NCBI GenBank assembly: GCA_010279815.1
Contig: QEOQ01000694.1
Span: 1,368,019-1,384,636 of the forward strand
Direction of reading: 5' to 3'
DNA: 16,618 nucleotides
DNA from: Brachionus plicatilis
Lineage: Eukaryota > Rotifera > Eurotatoria > Ploima > Brachionidae
The number at the start of each line of letters is the position of its first letter. Position 1 is the first letter of the stretch. Under the pieces are notes generated by a model. It was not told the origin of the DNA. It saw only the letters and a program-made list of their open reading frames with translations, and searched no databases. Both the position numbers and the translations under genes were made by a program. This document shows positions 1 through 8,199 of the stretch, in pieces.

Positions 1-159
1 GATTCAATTCATTTTAACGAAAATTATACGGGAATAAAATTTAAAACTCCTATTCATTAATATTTTGTCAAACAAAATAAATAAAATTCTATTGTCCCAA
101 GAGATCGTGGAAAAAACTAACTGGAGGAAATGAAGGAATGTTTTTTAAGAATCGTATGT

Positions 160-321
160 TTTTATTCTTCACCAACTATGGGTAAAGGATATTGGTACGG
201 GATCCTTGTCAACGTGCTCTACTTGAGTTCTCCATTAATGCTTTTGAAACTCACACTTTTCATTTCGTTTGGCGAGCGTTAAAACCAGCTGGTACATCAC
301 GAGTGTTCTTTTGGATATTTT
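160..321 (-). pseudogene. Ty3/gypsy gag-tail fragment, copy 1
   Basis: This stretch matches 9140-9282 in the same orientation. About 40 bp from 180 match 9157 onward with only a few differences, and weaker similarity continues to about 320. On the minus strand both copies encode related peptides: this copy reads KCEFQKH, a stop, then WRTQVEHVDK and DPVPISF, and the other reads KCEFHRRKW and QPEHVDKYPVPISF. In the second copy the peptide lies between gag and the LDTG protease of element B, so this is probably the corresponding gag tail of a related element. No protease follows it here. The in-frame stop and isolation mark it as a relic. Confidence 0.5.
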
Positions 322-599
322 CATAAAATTGTTGTACAAAAAGGCGCATACGTTCAGTAGACACTCGTATGGGTTAGGTTTTTCAGGATTAGGTGGACAA
401 TCCTTCGCTATCGAAGTCATTCTCTCGAACGTAAATCAATCATCTTTGTTATATTTGTGTATGGTTCCTTCTTGTTTGACTCGGACTTCAATTATACTTA
501 GCGCTTATAAAATTGGTTCCTTTTCGATAGCTGATTTTATTTCTTTCGTCTTCTTTTTTGATGTTTCATAACAGGTTTTTCTTAGTTCTCGCTTTTTAC
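322..599. other. no recognisable gene
   Basis: This interval holds only short overlapping reading frames on both strands, the longest about 60-100 codons, with no motif I recognise. The minus-strand frame at 235-420 (containing NPEKPNPYECLLN) might extend the gag fragment upstream, but I cannot align it to element B. Confidence 0.3.
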
Positions 600-824
600 C
601 TATCTAACATAATCCACTTTCGTACAAAGGTCTTTTATTGAGTCAATAGCTTCTTTTATTTCTATGAAGTTAGCGATTTTGGGAGCCTTCCTGATCATTA
701 CGTCCGGGTAAATAATTAGATGGATTTTTTCAATTCTACTTATTACTTTAACCGGCTTTTTGTATGCTATTTTTTCATCAAAAACGAAACTTGGAAGGTT
801 AGACATTTTATTAAAAAAAATCAT
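600..824 (-). CDS. hypothetical 74-aa open frame, doubtful
   Basis: An ATG-initiated frame of 74 codons begins with MIFFNKMSN and ends KVDYVR. It is rich in Lys and Ile and has no signal peptide, membrane segment or motif that I recognise. It starts inside one arm of a 14-bp inverted repeat (821-869), directly downstream of the gypsy RNase H relic on the same strand. It could be a linker or later piece of that relic, or chance open frame in AT-rich DNA. A second in-frame ATG lies seven codons on. Confidence 0.2.
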   Translation of the reverse strand: MIFFNKMSNLPSFVFDEKIAYKKPVKVISRIEKIHLIIYPDVMIRKAPKIANFIEIKEAIDSIKDLCTKVDYVR

Positions 825-869
825 TCAAATTTTGACAATCAATAAATTCAATTAACAAAATTTGAATGA
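821..869. repeat. 14-bp perfect inverted repeat
   Basis: TCATTCAAATTTTG at 821-834 is exactly complementary to CAAAATTTGAATGA at 856-869, leaving a 21-nt loop. It lies at the boundary between the gypsy RNase H relic and the 74-codon frame. It could form a hairpin in either transcript, but I see no T-tract or other sign of function. Confidence 0.7.
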
Positions 870-904
870 CATTTTCTTCAGCGCTGTTACCATACCATAT
901 GTTT

Positions 905-1458
905 GTAGCGAAACAGAGATGGGACATCGCATAAGCACTCGGGTGATTTTTTCCTTTTCTGTACTCAATAAAAAAATCAAAGACCTAGTAAACGCAACAA
1001 CCATCTTGCCAGTCTATTTGCTGGTTCTTTTACACATAACAACCGTTTTTAGGGCAAAAAATCTGTCACCAAAATAAAAGTTCTTCCATTAAGGTCAAAC
1101 TTAAAGAATTCACATGATTTTACCATAGCTTGTAATTTGCGCTCTGAAACTGAATAATTTCTTTCAGTCTTTGTATGAGGCTTACTAAAAATTGCGACCG
1201 GTCTTAGGCCTTTATTAGTTTTTTGTGAAAGAACGCTTCCAATACCAGTGTTGCTAGCATCAGTTTCCAAGTAAAATTTTTTAGATTATTCTGGTAAAAT
1301 CAAAACTACTTCAGAGCTTAAAATGTCTTTTAAACGAACAAAGCTCTTGAACAATCTTCATTCAAAATGAATTGTTTGTTAATTTTTGATGTACTTTCGT
1401 ACAATATTTTTGCAATTTCCGTAAAGCCTTAATTAAATTTACTAGAGGAAGCTAAGCT
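905..1458 (-). pseudogene. Ty3/gypsy pol relic: end of RT connection and RNase H
   Basis: Read on the minus strand, the segment starts with a degraded 'thumb/connection' stretch (GFTEIAKILYESTSK), continues through NEDCSRAL and LKDILSSEVVLILPE, then the RNase H core ETDASNTGIGSVLSQ with RPVAIFSKPHTKTERNYSV, and ends with NRLARWLLRLL and IEYRKGK. That order is typical of Ty3/gypsy polyproteins, where RNase H follows the polymerase and the catalytic Asp sits in the TDAS motif. There are stops near 1290, 1432 and 1050, and frame changes near 1340 and 970. The polymerase active site (YxDD) and integrase are absent. The longest uninterrupted part is 1049-1270. Confidence 0.9.
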
Positions 1459-1571
1459 TTATATATGCGAGTAACGAGCCGTTATTTAAGTTTTTTTAAA
1501 TCAAAAATTAAAGATACCAAAAGTGACTTTTTCTGCATATCTTTATTTTGTTTTCTTAAATAAAAAATTAA

Positions 1572-1592
1572 AATAATAATAATAATAATAAT
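1572..1592. repeat. (AAT)7 microsatellite
   Basis: Seven consecutive AAT units are followed by ATATT. This is a simple-sequence repeat in non-coding AT-rich DNA between the gypsy relic and the Helitron. Confidence 0.95.
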
Positions 1593-1607
1593 ATTAAAGA
1601 GCTTCAG

Positions 1608-1659
1608 CAGACTAACTGCGGAGCAATGCTATATCTAGCCTTGCTATGGTAGCTGTCTG
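1608..1659. repeat. 52-nt imperfect palindrome
   Basis: The outer arms are CAGAC (1608-1612) and GTCTG (1655-1659). The inner 24 nt (1622-1645) form a near-perfect palindrome starting AGCAA and ending TTGCT, with two mismatched pairs. It is locally GC-richer than its flanks and lies about 150 bp beyond the end of the Helitron helicase, on the side where a minus-strand Helitron would have its 3' hairpin. A CTGA is found on the minus strand at 1605-1608, but a T does not follow, so assignment as the Helitron terminus is only a guess. Confidence 0.5.
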
Positions 1660-1811
1660 ATTTTAAAATATGTCTTAAAAAGATTATGTTGATAGAAAAA
1701 ATTAATTATTTTTGTTTCAAAAAGAAATCTAGTTTGTTTTTGAATTCATTTTTAGATTTTGCATTTTAAAATAAAATAACATTGAAAATTAATAAATAAA
1801 ATTTATTCAAT
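1660..1811. other. no gene seen, AT-rich
   Basis: This is AT-rich DNA with no coding signal. If the Helitron ends near 1605, this is its 3' untranslated tail. Confidence 0.4.
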
Positions 1812-2403
1812 TTAAATAACAATCAAATCTCTGAATTTCTCAAGCGTTTTTTGTTGAAGTAGTTTTAAACGTTTTTCCTCTTTTTGACGTGGTTCTAGAT
1901 TAATGCTATTTTTTATTTTTGTCAATAGTTCGAATGGAAATGGGAATATTAAGAAATCGTTAATATTCTTTAGTCTAGATAATGCAACAAATGTTAAGCC
2001 AAGAGATTTTTCAGATTTACCCAAATCAATTACAGTCGATCTTAAAGTTTGGCCTTGAGACTTGAATGAATTGTCATTGCGTATCCGAGTCTTAATGGCA
2101 TTTGTGTTCGTGTTGCAGGGTGATTCTTAGAAAAAGCTTTAAAAGGATTTATAGGTTTGTAATTTCTTTTTTTGGTTCTTTAAAAAACTGTGGCCCGTTA
2201 TAGTCGTGAAATTCGACAATAATATAATTTATAATTTGTATCATTTTTTATGTCTTTTACTGTTCCGTTTGCACTGTTTACTAACCCTTTAGGCGTCCAA
2301 ATATGGGTGGTTAAATTTACTAGTGAATTTGTTGATAGATATACGCAATTCGATAATCCAAAAAATTGATCAGAGTCTATATCAAGTCGAACACATTGAA
2401 AAT
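1812..2403 (-). pseudogene. Helitron Pif1-like helicase, C-terminal third
   Basis: The segment resumes the helicase after the nested insertion. Its conserved blocks in order are GLVNSANGTVKDI (about 2290-2250), IVEFHDYNGP (about 2215), TRTQMPLRLGYAMTIHSS and SQGQTL (about 2105-2035, helicase motif V region), and LGLTFVALSRLKN (about 2005-1965, motif VI with the Arg that senses ATP). The protein ends LRDLIVI-like at 1812. There are frame changes near 2225, 2165 and 2065. Only the part from 2024 to 1812 is open, so this is a remnant rather than a separate gene. Confidence 0.88.
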
Positions 2404-3025
2404 GGGATTTTTTTTTGAAAAAAAGTGGTCAAATTTTATTGGCCTAAAAAAAATGAAACAAAAAAATTATGCAAAAAAATAAAAAAGGAAACTATTACAA
2501 AACCATTACAAGACTAATACAAAAAAATTTACAAAAATCTATAAAAATAAAAAGAGTTATATATTTTTACATTTATTAACATTAAACCGAAAACCAATAG
2601 TTGCGGCACCTTTTACAATTTCTTCTTCTAAATTTTTGTTTAAAATTTTTAAACTCTTACTTTGAAAGTTTTAATATCAATTTGATTAAAATCTTCTTCA
2701 TTAAAAAATCTGTGATCAATAATATTATAATCCTTAAAAAAAACAGGGACTGGTTTATAACGGGTTAATAAGCGGTATTTTCTTTTGAATGTTATGAACA
2801 ATTGTTCACTTATGTTGATTTTGCATTGTTTAACTTGACTACATTTTCTGTTAAATTTCAAAAGCTTTGCGAAATTAAAATTAATTTGATTAATCAACAT
2901 TTCGATCTCGGTTTTTTTCGCTTTTGAAAATCCCATTTTCTATATTGTTGTTTAAAAGTTTAAATTGCAATCTTCTTTTTATCATCCAATCAAAAAAGAC
3001 TCGTTTTTTCGAAAAAAAAGTCTCA
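2404..3025. mobile_element. 622-bp TIR DNA element nested in the Helitron helicase
   Basis: The two ends form imperfect terminal inverted repeats of about 39-40 bp (2404-2442 and 2986-3025). Each has a run of T, then GAAAAA, then GTGGTC or GAGTC, closing inward with ATTGG/CCAAT. The sequence AAAAT flanks it on both sides (2399-2403 and 3026-3030), consistent with a 5-bp target duplication, although the A-runs make the exact length uncertain. Deleting the element plus one AAAAT copy joins the Helitron frame exactly, with AYQDF followed directly by QCVRLD. Family is unknown, and it carries a short Lys-rich frame but no recognisable transposase. Confidence 0.75.
2557..2936 (-). pseudogene. Lys-rich small protein inside the nested TIR element
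   Basis: An ATG at 2936, about 50 bp inside the right terminal repeat, opens a 95-codon frame starting MGFSKAKKTEIEML and stopping at 2649. A +1 shift near the end of that frame gives a coding-like extension (LNKNLEEEIVKGAATIGF) that stops at 2557, so the original product was probably about 130 residues. It is basic and rich in Phe, Lys and Asn, with no DDE, zinc-finger or membrane features. I do not recognise it. It might be the element's own small protein or a captured fragment. It is on the same strand as the Helitron. Confidence 0.45.
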
Positions 3026-4660
3026 AAAATCTTGATATGCAAGCTTTTTGGCTTTGTTATTGCTTTTATAAGCTTGAATTAGCATAAAAGGTTGGTTTAT
3101 TTCAGCCAGTTTTTGGTGATTGTATGTATCAACCTTCTCATTTTCAAGAAAAAGCCTAGTTGAATTTGAGAATTTAGATATGTTGGTTGAGGTAACAGAA
3201 TTTTCTAGAATAAGTTGCCAGTTTTCCAAAGTATTTTCTCCATTTCTACACCTTTGTAATAATTTAATGAATTTCTCTTGTCTAATATCATTTGTTTGGT
3301 TAGTTTGTTTTTCAACTTGTTCAAGTTTTACAACCACATTAAAAGCCTCGTTAGCTTTTTTTCCATCTAAACAAAGGGGTCCTTTGCTATTGTTTGCCAA
3401 CATTATTTGTGACAACATAGAGTATTCATCCATAATTATATACTTGGTATCTTTAAATTCTTGCTGTCACATTGACAACCGATCTGGTTTTAATTTAAAA
3501 AATTCTGATTGGACTGGTTTAGAAAACATACTGTGTATAGTTTCTCCACTTATAATAAAAGCTGCTTTTGCATTTGGTGCACACCTTTTTAATATCGATG
3601 ATAATAAACCACTAATAGCAAAAATAGTAAAAGACTTGCCAGTGCCAGCTGTTCCAATCAGAATCATTAATAGTTGCTTACTTTCAGTTAAATGAAGGGA
3701 TATAATTTCATAAGCAAATCTTTGCATTTCATTTAATTGATCTTTTTCAGCATAAGGACATTTATTATCTTCAGTTTCTAAATGAATGCTACTTTGTTTA
3801 TCAACCCAGTCAATCATTAAAAGAAGCTCTTCTTTTGAATAAAAAGCTCTTCTTTGTATCCAGTCATATGATAAGTCAACAACAGGTAAAGAGTTGATTA
3901 TTTCTTTAATTGATACCAATTCAGTTGTTTCGGTAAATTCCGTTACAATTAATTCATAATCTGGTTCAGGATCTGACTCTTCTCGTATACGTTTAAGTTC
4001 TTTTAAAAAGTCATTATAGAAATTTAAACTGTATATTACATTTTCAGGTGATTCTTTTATAAAAGTTTCAAATCTCTCTACCGCATCGTCGAAGTTGCTG
4101 ATTTGCTTTAATTGGCTATTATCCCAGGAACTATATTTAATTAATTGATAATAACAAAACTTATTATGATTTTGTTTATCGAGTCGATTATAACGAGTTT
4201 TAAGATTTGTTATAACTACTATTTTTTCTGACTTTGGTCGAGTTATCAATTTATTATTTAAAATTTGAAAATATTGACAAAAGTCTACTAAATTATAAAC
4301 TTTTTCTAATTGAGAAATGACTTTTTCATTAAGTGCTGCTTTTAATTCGAATCTATTTGAATAAAAATCTAACATTGACATTTTTACTTTTGGTAATTCT
4401 TCATCATTTTGTTTATGGATTTCATTTACATCAAGTAATCTAGTATATAAATCTAATGATTGATATACATATTGGAAAGAGCTTTGGTAAAGTGGACCAC
4501 TCATAAGTAATCGGCACACTTCACATTGTCCAATATCTCTCTGACCACATGAGTTTTTTAGCATTATGGAACGGAGTTTTTGATTAGGGTTATCTTCATC
4601 AGTTGAATGTGACAACACAGTCTTGAAAGTTTCAATAAACGTTTGGCTTAACTTTTCAGG
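3026..4660 (-). pseudogene. Helitron Pif1-like helicase, N-terminal two thirds
   Basis: The Rep-helicase linker (residues such as LSHSTDEDNPNQKLRSIMLK and CRLLMSGPLYQSS) leads to a helicase entry motif LNEMQRFAYEIISLHL, then Walker A GTAGTGKSF (about 3640) and, after a single TGA near 3465, Walker B IIMDEYSML (about 3430). Apart from that stop the frame is open from 4618 to 3023. Motif III, the usual GDFxQLPPV block, is absent: SQIMLA runs straight into NNSKGPLCLDG, which in other Helitrons lies about 50 residues later. The ending RNGENTLENWQLIL and NQPFMLIQAY are standard. The frame is cut by the nested element at 3025. Loss of motif III means this copy could not hydrolyse ATP productively. 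Confidence 0.9.
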
Positions 4661-5400
4661 CTTAGAAGATATTTCACTATATATCTAACTGCAGCACTTT
4701 TATCAATGATAATTTGCATATCTGTATTCCCTCTCCAGTGTTGACAACATAAAATATTATGAACAATAATATTGGGGTCATTCTTTTTAAGCCTTATTTC
4801 AGCAACTACTGTAGCACCATTTTCAATAAAAACTATTTCAGACTTTTCCAGAATAGAGAATGGAAACTCAAAGCGACACTCTTTGCCGCTTTTTTTAGAC
4901 TTACAGTATCCGTTTGGTCTTCAATTATGTATTTGTACACAATTTACAAGGTCTTCATAATCCTTGTCATACTCATCCTCATTCAGAGTAGTAAAGTCTA
5001 TTGAACATTGGTGTGGTTCAGATAAGCTGGCATGGGATTCATAAACTCTTGGGTTAATAGCAGATAAAAGGGTTTCTGCGTAAATTATCACTTTGTTTTA
5101 AGAATCAATGCCATTTTTTACAAGTTGTTTAAGTTCATTTAATCTAGTTGGAGTAAAACCACATTTCTCTAGTTCTGTACTTGCTAATCGTCCAACATAA
5201 ACTTTTTTAGTTAGTTCATTCAGACCAGGATCGTTTTTAAAAAGAGCCGCACCATGTGCGTGTATTGATGATCTTGACTGCCATTCGTATCTATGCCATC
5301 TCCATTCGCAGTCTAAGATCCCGTCAAATACTATTTTTAACTTTATTTTTAATTAACTAAGTGTGGATTATTTAAAACATTTAAATAACGTTTTTTTGGA
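4640..5400 (-). pseudogene. Helitron Rep nuclease domain (HUH plus tyrosines)
   Basis: The minus strand reads CEWRWHRYEWQSRSSIHAHG (about 5310-5250). The HAH is the metal-binding HUH motif of rolling-circle Rep proteins. It is followed by LVNCVQIHN, a TGA (4921-4923) where a conserved Cys is usual, RPNGYC and CRFEFP, then HWRGNTDMQIIID and AVRYIVKY with a frame change to SKPEKLSQ (about 4660). The last block normally carries the two catalytic tyrosines spaced as YxxxY, and both Tyr are visible (RYIVKY). A TAA lies at 5098-5100, and a short deletion or stop near 5345 separates this domain from the preceding NPHLVN. Confidence 0.88.
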
Positions 5401-6520
5401 TCAGTTGAAAATCCACCTGGGAGTAATCTGTGTAAATCTTACCAGTGGTTATCAGCATAAGAAAATGTAAAAAAAACTATAGCAGGCTTTTTTTGCTCAA
5501 AAGTACTCTCAAGTTAGATCTTCTTCGGAACCAGCAGGCGTTAGAGCCAGTGATATTAGCAGAATATGGCGTCATTCTACGCAAAAGTTGTTCAGCTAAT
5601 ATAAGTATTAATTTTAATTAGATTAGGCTTTTATAGACAAAGATAATATTTATTCATACCTGAACCATCATTTAACATTTTCTTTAAATCAAGCATTGAT
5701 AAGTTCGAATCACCTGGGTTTTGTTTAAAATATACCTTAGTTTGATCTATAGTTCTATGTCTACTTATACGATCATACATAAAAAATTTCAATCTTGGGC
5801 GCTGAGCAAATGGGTAGTAAAAGTGTTTAGTAATAGGGTTAATTGTGGCATATTTTATTATATGGTTGACAGCTGATGTTTCACTTATCATACTTTTTCT
5901 TGCTTTTTTAGATGGATCTCCTTTACCAAATGGGAAAAATTTTGGAAATACAAGTGAACATAGGTCATCAGTTTCAAATTCATTAATCGGAGTCGATGAA
6001 ATTTCTGGCCAATTAATTCGATTTTTTAATTTATCGAATTGTAATTCATGTTCTTGCTCTTGTTCAACAAAACAGTGAATGCCTATATTCTCATTCACTG
6101 TGTTATCATGTATTTCTGGACCCAAATCTTGATTAATAATATTTTGTTCTTCTGTATTTAATTTATCATCATTTATCTCATTAAAATCGTTGGGAATAGT
6201 ATCTTCAGGTAGTAAATTTAAATGATGTGAATCTATAGTTAAACAATGACTCTTCCAGGAGGGGTTATTTTCAACTAAGAATTTCAAAACAGGACAAACT
6301 CTTTTTTTATTTACTTTAAATTCTTTTGAATTATTTTGAGTTCAATTTTTATTTAACAATCAAAATCTGTATATCTTTTATTAAGCGCGGTAGAGATGTA
6401 ACTAGTGAAGTAATATCTTGTTTAAAGTTAATTACAAAACCTTTACTAACAAATTAACCACCATTTAATCGATTAACACTCATAATAGGTATCACTGGTG
6501 AAATAAGCATCTCTTCAATC
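5345..6520 (-). pseudogene. Helitron_like_N domain
   Basis: On the minus strand, EEMLISPVIPIMSVNRLNGG (about 6510-6450) is followed by a TAA where Gln is usual, GFVINFKQDI, SLPRLIKDIQILIVK, then CPVLKFLVENNPSW. An open frame (6287-5631) carries SLVFPKFFPFGKGD and FAQRPRLKFFMYDRISR. After a probable intron the protein continues with AEQLLRRMTPYSANITGSNACW, FFTFSYADNHW, a TAA, DLHRLLPGG and NNPHLVN (about 5600-5360). This domain precedes Rep in nearly all animal Helitrons and its exact role is not settled. Defects are two stops, an indel near 5510 and frame loss near 6330. Confidence 0.9.
5596..5659 (-). other. probable 64-bp spliceosomal intron in the Helitron gene
   Basis: On the minus strand the exon ends TTCAG and the intron begins GTATGAATAAA, a strong donor. 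It ends ATATTAG, with TTAAT-like branch candidates inside. Splicing joins codons as D-G-S-A-E-Q-L-L in the same frame, removing the TAA that otherwise closes the open frame at 5631. The regained sequence (LLRRMTPYSANITGS) is what the Helitron domain should contain next. Length and AT content suit a compact invertebrate genome. Confidence 0.65.
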
Positions 6521-6599
6521 ATCGTTTATTCATAGAAATATTTTTAATGTTTTCTGGTAATAAATCATGGCATGGATTCATATCATTAATTTCTGTATC

Positions 6600-7213
6600 C
6601 TTTTGTGGATTTATTTCGCAAATTTCTCATTTAGAAACTTTTGAAGGCCAAAGTTCATTGCAAACGTCACATAAGAATGTGTTGTATTCTCTTAAACTGT
6701 AATGAAATTTTTTGATTTCATTTTTTACCCATGGCAGTTTATGTAATTGTCCATATTTTGATGAATTGAATTCTTTTAAATAGGTTTCTTTAGAAAAAAA
6801 TGACTGATTAGCTAAAGGAGCTATATTTATTGGTACTGAATAATTTTTATTTTTTTTATTTAAGCGACACTTTAAGTCTCTTGGTGTTTTGTGGTCAGTT
6901 TGTCCACACACACATGCTTTGGCGTTTTTGATTGATAAAGACGGACTTATGTTATTTAGAATTGGTTGAACTGACTTAAACAAAATTGCTGGCTGTAAAG
7001 CAATGCAGGTTTTGGTATGAATGAATGTAATGGTAATGTTGATTCGGATACGCAATTAGTTGTTTTGTGAAAGTAAAATTGACTGGGGTTGTGGTTGATT
7101 TTTTTTATTATTTGGACAACAAAAACGGTTTTACTAAAATGATCTAAGCCTTTACAACTTGGACACTTTCGTGTGCTTTTGTTAATAGCTTTCGTTGAGA
7201 TAGGACTTGACAA
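6600..7213 (-). pseudogene. Helitron N-terminal zinc-knuckle region
   Basis: Three Cys-rich blocks are seen on the minus strand: RKCPSCKGLDH (about 7165-7135), KACVCGQTDHKTPRDLKCRL (about 6920-6860) and FLCDVCNELWPS (about 6670-6640). CxxC/H patterns of this kind sit at the start of many Helitron proteins and presumably bind nucleic acid. The first block reads into a poor frame (VFVVQ) whereas the neighbouring frame gives FCCPNNKKNQ, so there is a frameshift near 7120. Another shift links the two halves near 7060. A TGA follows SKVSK at about 6629, after which EICEINPQKDTEINDMNPC continues in frame. Confidence 0.75.
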
Positions 7214-7281
7214 AATAAGAATTAATTTTCATTCGATTCAATGACTAATAAACAAATCAAAATAAGAAAAAAATTTTTGTT

Positions 7282-7428
7282 TTATTTTTTTACCGTAAAA
7301 AAAGGTGTGAGAGTATTAAAAATTTCGCACGTTATTTTAGAATCCTGTTTGATTTCCTCAACTTCTGAGCAGGCTTTTCGTTTAGGTGTCTGAGAAGTGG
7401 ATGATGAATCAAAAAATCCTTCATTCAT
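7282..7428 (-). CDS. 48-aa frame, possible Helitron first exon
   Basis: A short ATG frame starts MNEGFFDSSSTSQTPKRKAC and ends NTLTPFFTVKK. It is Ser/Thr-rich with a basic PKRK patch and codon use that looks protein-coding. It lies directly upstream of the zinc-knuckle region on the same strand. A GTAAAA donor sits near its end (7293) and a TTATTAG acceptor lies near 7245, but joining them does not give an open frame into the zinc region, so its inclusion in the Helitron protein is unproven. Confidence 0.35.
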   Translation of the reverse strand: MNEGFFDSSSTSQTPKRKACSEVEEIKQDSKITCEIFNTLTPFFTVKK

Positions 7429-7480
7429 TGAATCTCCTCAATTCTAAATTTAGTATTCTTAACTTGCATAAATTAAGGTA

Positions 7481-7560
7481 TAATGAACCATAATTTAATT
7501 TTATAGGACTCAGGTTTTGACATAGGTCCAATAGTTTCTTTTCAGATTTATGGTTCATTA
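7481..7560. repeat. 13-bp perfect inverted repeat
   Basis: TAATGAACCATAA (7481-7493) is exactly complementary to TTATGGTTCATTA (7548-7560), with a 54-nt spacer. It lies about 50 bp upstream of the candidate Helitron first ATG, so it could belong to the Helitron 5' region or be the ends of a very small insertion (80 bp). Confidence 0.7.
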
Positions 7561-7734
7561 CGAGTTTTTTTACGTTTTTTAAAAACAATTAAGTAAATCT
7601 AAGTCAGAGTAATTAAAGTGATTAGAAAAAATTTTTTTTTGAATTAAGTACAAAAAAAAATTAGAAAAATATTTTTATAAGAATCGTATAAATAAATTGA
7701 ATAATAAAATATTGAAATTTATAATTTTTTTTTT

Positions 7735-8170
7735 GGGGTGCCGACGCAGTTGTTTCGATTGATTCAAGTTCATTCGAAACTTATTGTTTTGAGCTTTGTT
7801 GTCTTGTTAAAGCTTGTCTTGAAGCTGTCTGTCTAACTGTTAGCTAGCTTGATGCTGTTTGAGTTTGTACTAGTGGACTTTTTAGTTTTGTTTCTTCGTG
7901 TTGAGTTAGAGTTTCGTTTAAAAATGAATCTTCTTCTAGTTCTTTTTATCAGGATCCCAATTTCTAACCGCAATTATATGGAATTGTTTTATTTTAATAG
8001 AAGTCGGTTCATTAAATAAGTCTTCGTAAAAATCTTCCGTTAAATTAATCTTCTTAACCAATTTTTTAAATTATTTTTTTGGTAAGAAAGTTGCTTAAAG
8101 TTTTCTATAAACTTAATCAGTTGTTGCGAACTTTTGTGTAAATTTTCAAAATATTCGAAATCTTCAATTG
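7735..8170 (-). pseudogene. unrecognised protein-coding relic, Gln/Ser/Thr-rich tail
   Basis: The minus strand gives coding-like text: IEDFEYFENLHKSSQQLIKF, then after a shift INLTEDFYEDLFNEPTSIKI and QFHIIAVRNWDPDKK, after another shift DSFLNETLTQHEETKLKSPL, then QTASS, a stop, LTVRQTASRQALTRQQSSKQ, a stop and VSNELESIETTASAPQ. There are two frameshifts and two stops over about 145 residues. The Q/S/T/R-rich tail suggests a disordered region. A good acceptor (TTTTATTTTCAG) is placed just ahead of the first block at about 8178. I do not recognise the family. It could be a gag-like or host protein fragment. Confidence 0.4.
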
Positions 8171-8199
8171 TTCAGACTGAAAATAAAATATAAAATATA

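Larger units (their letters stand above)
1812..7428 (-). mobile_element. degenerate autonomous Helitron (Rep/helicase)
   Basis: On the minus strand the canonical Helitron order is visible: Cys/His zinc-knuckle N-terminus (7213-6600), Helitron_like_N domain (6520-5345), HUH/tyrosine Rep nuclease (5400-4640) and Pif1-family helicase (4640-1812). Helitrons move by rolling-circle replication. Rep nicks and joins DNA through tyrosines, and the helicase unwinds it. At least six stops, several frameshifts, a loss of about 50 residues including helicase motif III, and a nested 622-bp element make this copy non-functional. The extent given covers coding remnants only. I could not fix the 5' TC and 3' CTRR termini. 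Confidence 0.9.

Noticed and set aside
3120..3695. Plus-strand frame of 191 codons opposite the helicase
   Set aside because: It is the complement of clearly homologous helicase text (Walker A and B on the minus strand) and has no recognisable content of its own.
7735..7755. TTGGGGTGCCGACGC as a primer-binding site of another retroelement
   Set aside because: The minus strand reads through it as coding-like text (ETTASAPQ), there is no LTR-like sequence beside it, and the TGG-GGTGCC match is weak.
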